DNA from: Nemertoderma westbladi
Taxonomy: Eukaryota; Xenacoelomorpha; Nemertodermatida; Nemertodermatidae
Direction of reading: 5' to 3'
DNA: 46,399 nt
NCBI GenBank assembly: GCA_032718475.1
Contig: JAUCBJ010000639.1
Span: 1-46,399 of the forward strand
This document shows positions 43,145 to 46,399 of the stretch, piece by piece. How positions within the stretch are numbered: position 1 is the stretch's first letter; each line of letters starts with the position of its first letter. The notes beneath the pieces are model-generated. The model worked only from the letters and a program-made list of their open reading frames with translations, searched no databases and was not told the origin of the DNA. The position numbers were made by a program, and so were the translations under genes.

Positions 43145-44735
43145 TCATGGGTCCCAACCATAGTAACGAGGTGGGTGCCTAGAACGACTCGATCTACGTA
43201 CAACTAAAGTTTTGTTCGGTGGTTCAGGTTCAGTGTCCATCTCTACAAGTGGGGCTTGTTCCTGAAATTTCGCTGCATTGTTCATGGATTCTTCGCCCAA
43301 CTGTGTTTCTGTCGTCCCCTCTAAATGTTTCTCTAGTAATCCATCATCGACAATGGGATTCTCTGGAACAATATTTATTGGCTCAGCCGATATATCTGTA
43401 ACTCTGGATATCCTTTCATCTGTATCTGTCATTAAAGGGCTACTGACAGGACATGGAGCGAGGTCTCTCAGGGACACTGTCGTTTCCCTACCATCTTTGT
43501 AACGAATGTGTGCATATAATGGATTGACGTCAGTTAATTCAACTTCATCAACATAGGGATCATCTTTAGAAGTTCCAACAAATCTCCTGAGGAGCACCGG
43601 ACCAGGGCTCTCTAACCAACTGGGCAGTGAAGTTCCTTGGGGAGATCCACGGGTAAATCTAAAAAATCTCTCATGTGGGGTATTATTCGTTGCAGTACAC
43701 AACAAAGACCGTATGGAATGTAAAACGTCGGGAATGACTGCCTCCCAACAGGAGTCTTGTAAATTATGAGTTCGCAGTGACAACTTAGTAGCCTTCCATA
43801 TAGTTTGCACATATCGTTCAACCTGGCCATTCCCTTTGGGGTTATAAGGTGTAGATCGGCTACTGGGTATACCTTGGCGATTGAGATGGTTTTGAAGGTC
43901 TCTAGAAATTAGTGATGAACCACGATCAGAGTGAATATATCCCGCCATCCCACACAGTGAAAAGACAGCATCGAGACACTTAATAACGGTTTCTGTTTGC
44001 ATAGGTTGAGTCGCCTTAATTAAAGTAGCAGAAGCAGATGTAAAGAAAGAAGGTTTCAGTTCAGCACAAATGCGACAAGAAGAGCAGGTTCTCCTTACAT
44101 CGTCTGTCGAGAATGGGAGATTCTTTGTGCGAATGTAGTGGAGCATTCGAGTCACACATGGATGGCAGAGGCCAGTATGTAAATCAGCCAAAGTGTCTGA
44201 GTGGGTTGTAGTACAAAATGCTCTGGAGAAAGCATCGGCGGCAACATTATCGGTGCCAGGACAGTATTTTATATCGTATGAAAAGGAGGCTAATTCAAGA
44301 CGCCATTCTTGAATCTTACTGTTCTTAATTTTGCTTCTTCTGCGACTGTCTAACATAAAAGCCACAGATCGTTGATCAGTAATAAGGGTAAATGTCCGAC
44401 CAGCCAATGGATGCCGCCACTTCCTGACAGCCTCAATTACTGCCGTAGCTTCCTTTTCGACTGCCGGGTAATGGATTTCTGATTTGTTCAATGTTCTGGA
44501 CATAAAAGCTACAGAGTGTCCACCTTGATTCAAGGTAGCAGAAATTGCAACATTAGAAGCATCGCATTCAACAACAAATGGTAACGATTCATCGATACTT
44601 GACAGCGCAGCATTAGATAATTCAAGCTTGAGAAGTTCAAAAGCTTCTAGGGCTTCTGGATTAAGTGGGAAGGAGGAAGCAGAGACTAGTGGTTTAATCT
44701 TATCAGAGAACTGGTGGATCCACTTAGCATAATAC
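43145..44735 (-). pseudogene. gypsy RNase H and integrase (first catalytic Asp deleted)
   Basis: The open frame continues above 44533 to about 44735. RNase H: FVVECDASNVAIS (first Asp), EKEATAVIEAVRKWRHPL (Glu), LITDQRSV (Asp). Integrase: a zinc-binding region with CSSCRICAELKPSFF, then a jump from LIKATQP straight to MQTETVIKCLDAVFSL, then YIHSDRGSSLISRDL (second Asp) and STPYNPKGNGQVERY (Glu). In relatives about 40 residues with the first catalytic Asp lie at the jump (near 44000); here they are missing in frame. The C-terminal GPVLLRRFV and RDLAP region and a basic tail follow. Integrase cannot be active. Confidence 0.88.
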
Positions 44736-44739
44736 GCAA

Positions 44740-45470
44740 AAGTCCGAGCACTCTCCGAAGACCTTTAATAGTTATAGGAGGAGGCAATTCTTGAAGACAA
44801 CGAAATCGTTCCGGGTCTGGTTTGATGAGTCCGTGGCCAACAAGGTAGCCTAAAACACTGATTTTGGAAACGGAAACTATCGATTTCGATTCATTTAGAA
44901 CAAGGTTCCGTTTTTGGAGAGATTGCATGAGATTGGCAAGATTATGGTCGTGTTCCTCTTGGGTTCGACCAGTCACTGTAATGTTGTCAAGATAAGGGTA
45001 TATATTTTCAAGTTTGTCCTCTTCTACCATATTATCCATTTCTCTCTGAAATTTTGAAACACCATTAGTAACACCAAATGGCACCCTTGTATATTGGTAT
45101 AGTTTTCCATTCGCTTGAAACGCTGTATAAGGTTTATCACTATCTGGTATAGGGAGCTGGTGATATGCACTTTTCAAGTCAAAGGTTGAAAAGACAGAAT
45201 AACCGGCGAGCTCCGATTTTTGGCAGTGGATAAGCGTCCAAAAGTGTAAACTGATTGATTGTTTGAGAGTAGTCAATGCATAAGCGTGGTTTCCGGCGAT
45301 CATATTCGTCTTTGGCGACGACAATTTGAGCTCTCCATGGTGTTGTGGATGGCTCTATAATACCTTCATTGAGTAATTTCTTTACTTCTTTATTAATGAA
45401 TAAACGATCGGCTTTACTAAAGTTGCGTGATTTAGTAGCGATAGGTCGACAGTTTGCTGCAAGGTTGGCG
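44740..45470 (-). pseudogene. gypsy reverse transcriptase (two frames)
   Basis: The N-terminal half (45470 to about 45205) reads KKLLNEGIIEPSTTPWRAQI and LCIDYSQTINQFTLLDAYPL. After a frameshift and small loss the next frame has YSVFSTFDLKSAYHQLPI (motif A Asp), RVPFGVTNGVSKFQREMD (motif B), YPYLDNITVTGR (motif C, about 44978-44995) and VLGYLVGHGLIKPDPER. YLDN in place of YLDD is, from memory, a natural variant in one group of gypsy elements, so it need not be a lesion. A one-base loss in a T run near 44740 (CTTTTGCG) breaks the link to RNase H. Confidence 0.88.
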
Positions 45471-45475
45471 AAAAG

Positions 45476-46060
45476 TCAAATATTGTTTACATTGGCAGTT
45501 GTGAGGTTACAATGTGATTGCGTGTTAGACACTCTAAATGGAGGAAGAATGCAATCATATTCAATTATTAAACTGTCATGTTGGCGTTGAAAATCTTGCC
45601 CAAGAATAATTTTGGAACAGAGATTACTGAGCACTTCAAGATAAATAGATGGGTAGATGGTATTGTTGATTTCGAAATCAGTCACCCAAGATCCTAATAC
45701 TTGCGCAGTTAAGTTGCTCTGAGGCATGTTGATCTCCCTTGTCTTTGGGTCAATTTGCAGATTGAGCCATCGGGCTGCTTTATCGCTTATAAAGCTGTCT
45801 GAGCTACATGAATCTACAAGAGTGGAGATGTCTATTCCTTTAATTTTGCATGTTATAGCTGCATATCGGTGACCCCATGGAACATTGGCACTTATCGAGC
45901 ACATTGTAGGTTTAAACATGGCGGCAGTAAGTAGTAGATGTCTTTGGCTTTGAGCGAGATTTGGACAGTCAAACCTTCGCAAAATGACCAGTTTTCCCAC
46001 ATCTCTCACAATTAGCGTCTTTCGCAGGACAAAGAATCCGTTTGTGAACCGCACCGCCAC
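45476..46060 (-). pseudogene. gypsy protease region
   Basis: The useful part starts near MFKPTMCSISANVPWG. The retropepsin site reads LVDSCSSDSFISDKAARWL (about 45797-45822), with Cys where Gly is usual in D-S/T-G, so activity is doubtful. Later ILGQDFQRQH corresponds to the conserved ILG.D segment. The first 35 or so codons lie out of frame over the Gag knuckle sequence and are probably not real. Confidence 0.75.
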
Positions 46061-46399
46061 AAAAGAAACATTTTGCCGTCGCTACATTCAGCCGTGTGTC
46101 CCGTGCAGCTAACAAACTTTCTCCAATCTCGTAATCGCCCAAAGCACCACTACTTGTCGTAGCAGCGAGGGTCATGGGCCTGTGGGAAGTCGTAGAGTAA
46201 GCATCAGCATTCCTCTGCGCACGATCAAGAGAATATGCTTGATTATGTGCTTCTGACAGCGTTACAGTTTTGTTCTCGAGAAGTCGTTGCTGTATCATCG
46301 CAGAGGATAAACCGTTAATGAAGGAATCGCAAATTAATTCCTCTCTATAAGTATCTGCTGTGACTGCCTTTATTCTGCAATCTTTACTGAGTTTCCGGA
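45969..46399 (-). pseudogene. gypsy Gag C-terminal part with zinc knuckles (cut by window edge)
   Basis: The frame is open from the window end (KLSKDCRIKAVTADTYREEL, FINGLSSAMIQQRLLENK, matching the end of a gypsy capsid domain) to two knuckle motifs, CFFCGGAVHKRILC and CERCGKTGHFAKV, where it stops. The last knuckle loses its final Cys because of the frame change near 45970. Confidence 0.8.

Larger units (their letters stand above)
42616..46399 (-). mobile_element. Ty3/gypsy LTR retrotransposon, partial (runs off the window)
   Basis: Only the 3' LTR and the internal region back to Gag are inside the window. Minus-strand order: Gag knuckles, protease, RT, RNase H, integrase, which is the Ty3/gypsy order. 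It is inserted in the minisatellite. Damage: a frame change at the Gag/protease boundary, frameshifts near 45205 and 44740, and an in-frame deletion in integrase. Confidence 0.9.

Noticed and set aside
44971-45000. YLDN in the gypsy RT as an inactivating mutation of YLDD
   Set aside because: From memory a group of animal gypsy elements uses YLDN naturally, so it is not safe to call a lesion; the frameshifts are better evidence of decay.

Overview
This window looks like animal nuclear DNA, most likely from a marine invertebrate. The evidence is an intron-split eukaryotic (type II) glutamine synthetase gene, BEL/Pao LTR retrotransposons (a group known only from animals), Ty3/gypsy and several LINE families, and a high density of the palindromic word GTAGGCCTAC. 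The species cannot be named from the sequence. No bacterial-type operons, rRNA, CRISPR arrays or convincing functional tRNAs were seen.

Layout. 1-1142 is AT-rich host DNA with poly-C tracts. 1143-8025 is a rearranged, deleted BEL/Pao element (BEL-1, minus strand) that keeps a long Gag-protease ORF but has no reverse transcriptase or integrase. 8026-10553 is host DNA with a degenerate LINE-B fragment. 10554-14611 is the only recognisable host gene, a complete 365-codon glutamine synthetase in five coding exons. The 3' end of its exon 2, with its splice donor, is tandemly copied five extra times. 14612-16238 is host DNA with another LINE-B relic.

16250-20275 is LINE-A (minus strand), a degenerate endonuclease/RT LINE with a TAG-repeat tail. 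A 5'-truncated LINE-B (18735-20187, plus strand) sits inside its endonuclease domain. Both insertions have 11-bp target-site duplications that can be read directly.

20965-42615 is a stack of insertions. A roughly 78-bp minisatellite is split by a second LINE-B copy, which is itself split by an 18.8-kb BEL/Pao element (BEL-2, 23458-42224, minus strand). BEL-2 carries an REL-type (R2/CRE-like) LINE at about 26416-30720, downstream of its integrase. The other ends of LINE-B and of the minisatellite reappear at 42225-42338 and 42339-42615.

42616-46399 is a Ty3/gypsy element (minus strand), inserted in the same minisatellite and running off the window. It has one 176-bp LTR, frameshifted Pol and an integrase without its first catalytic Asp.

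How the parts relate. Glutamine synthetase is a metabolic gene whose introns have collected LINE fragments and poly-C. Everything from 16.2 kb rightward is transposon and satellite, and the order of insertion can be worked out. Points of most interest: the repeated splice-donor array in glutamine synthetase; a 24-bp minisatellite expanded in frame inside an RT palm domain; an unrecognised ORF 3' of the integrase in the BEL family (called ORF-X here); and the chimeric structure of BEL-1. Lesions were found by reading frames and comparing copies by eye; no database search was possible.
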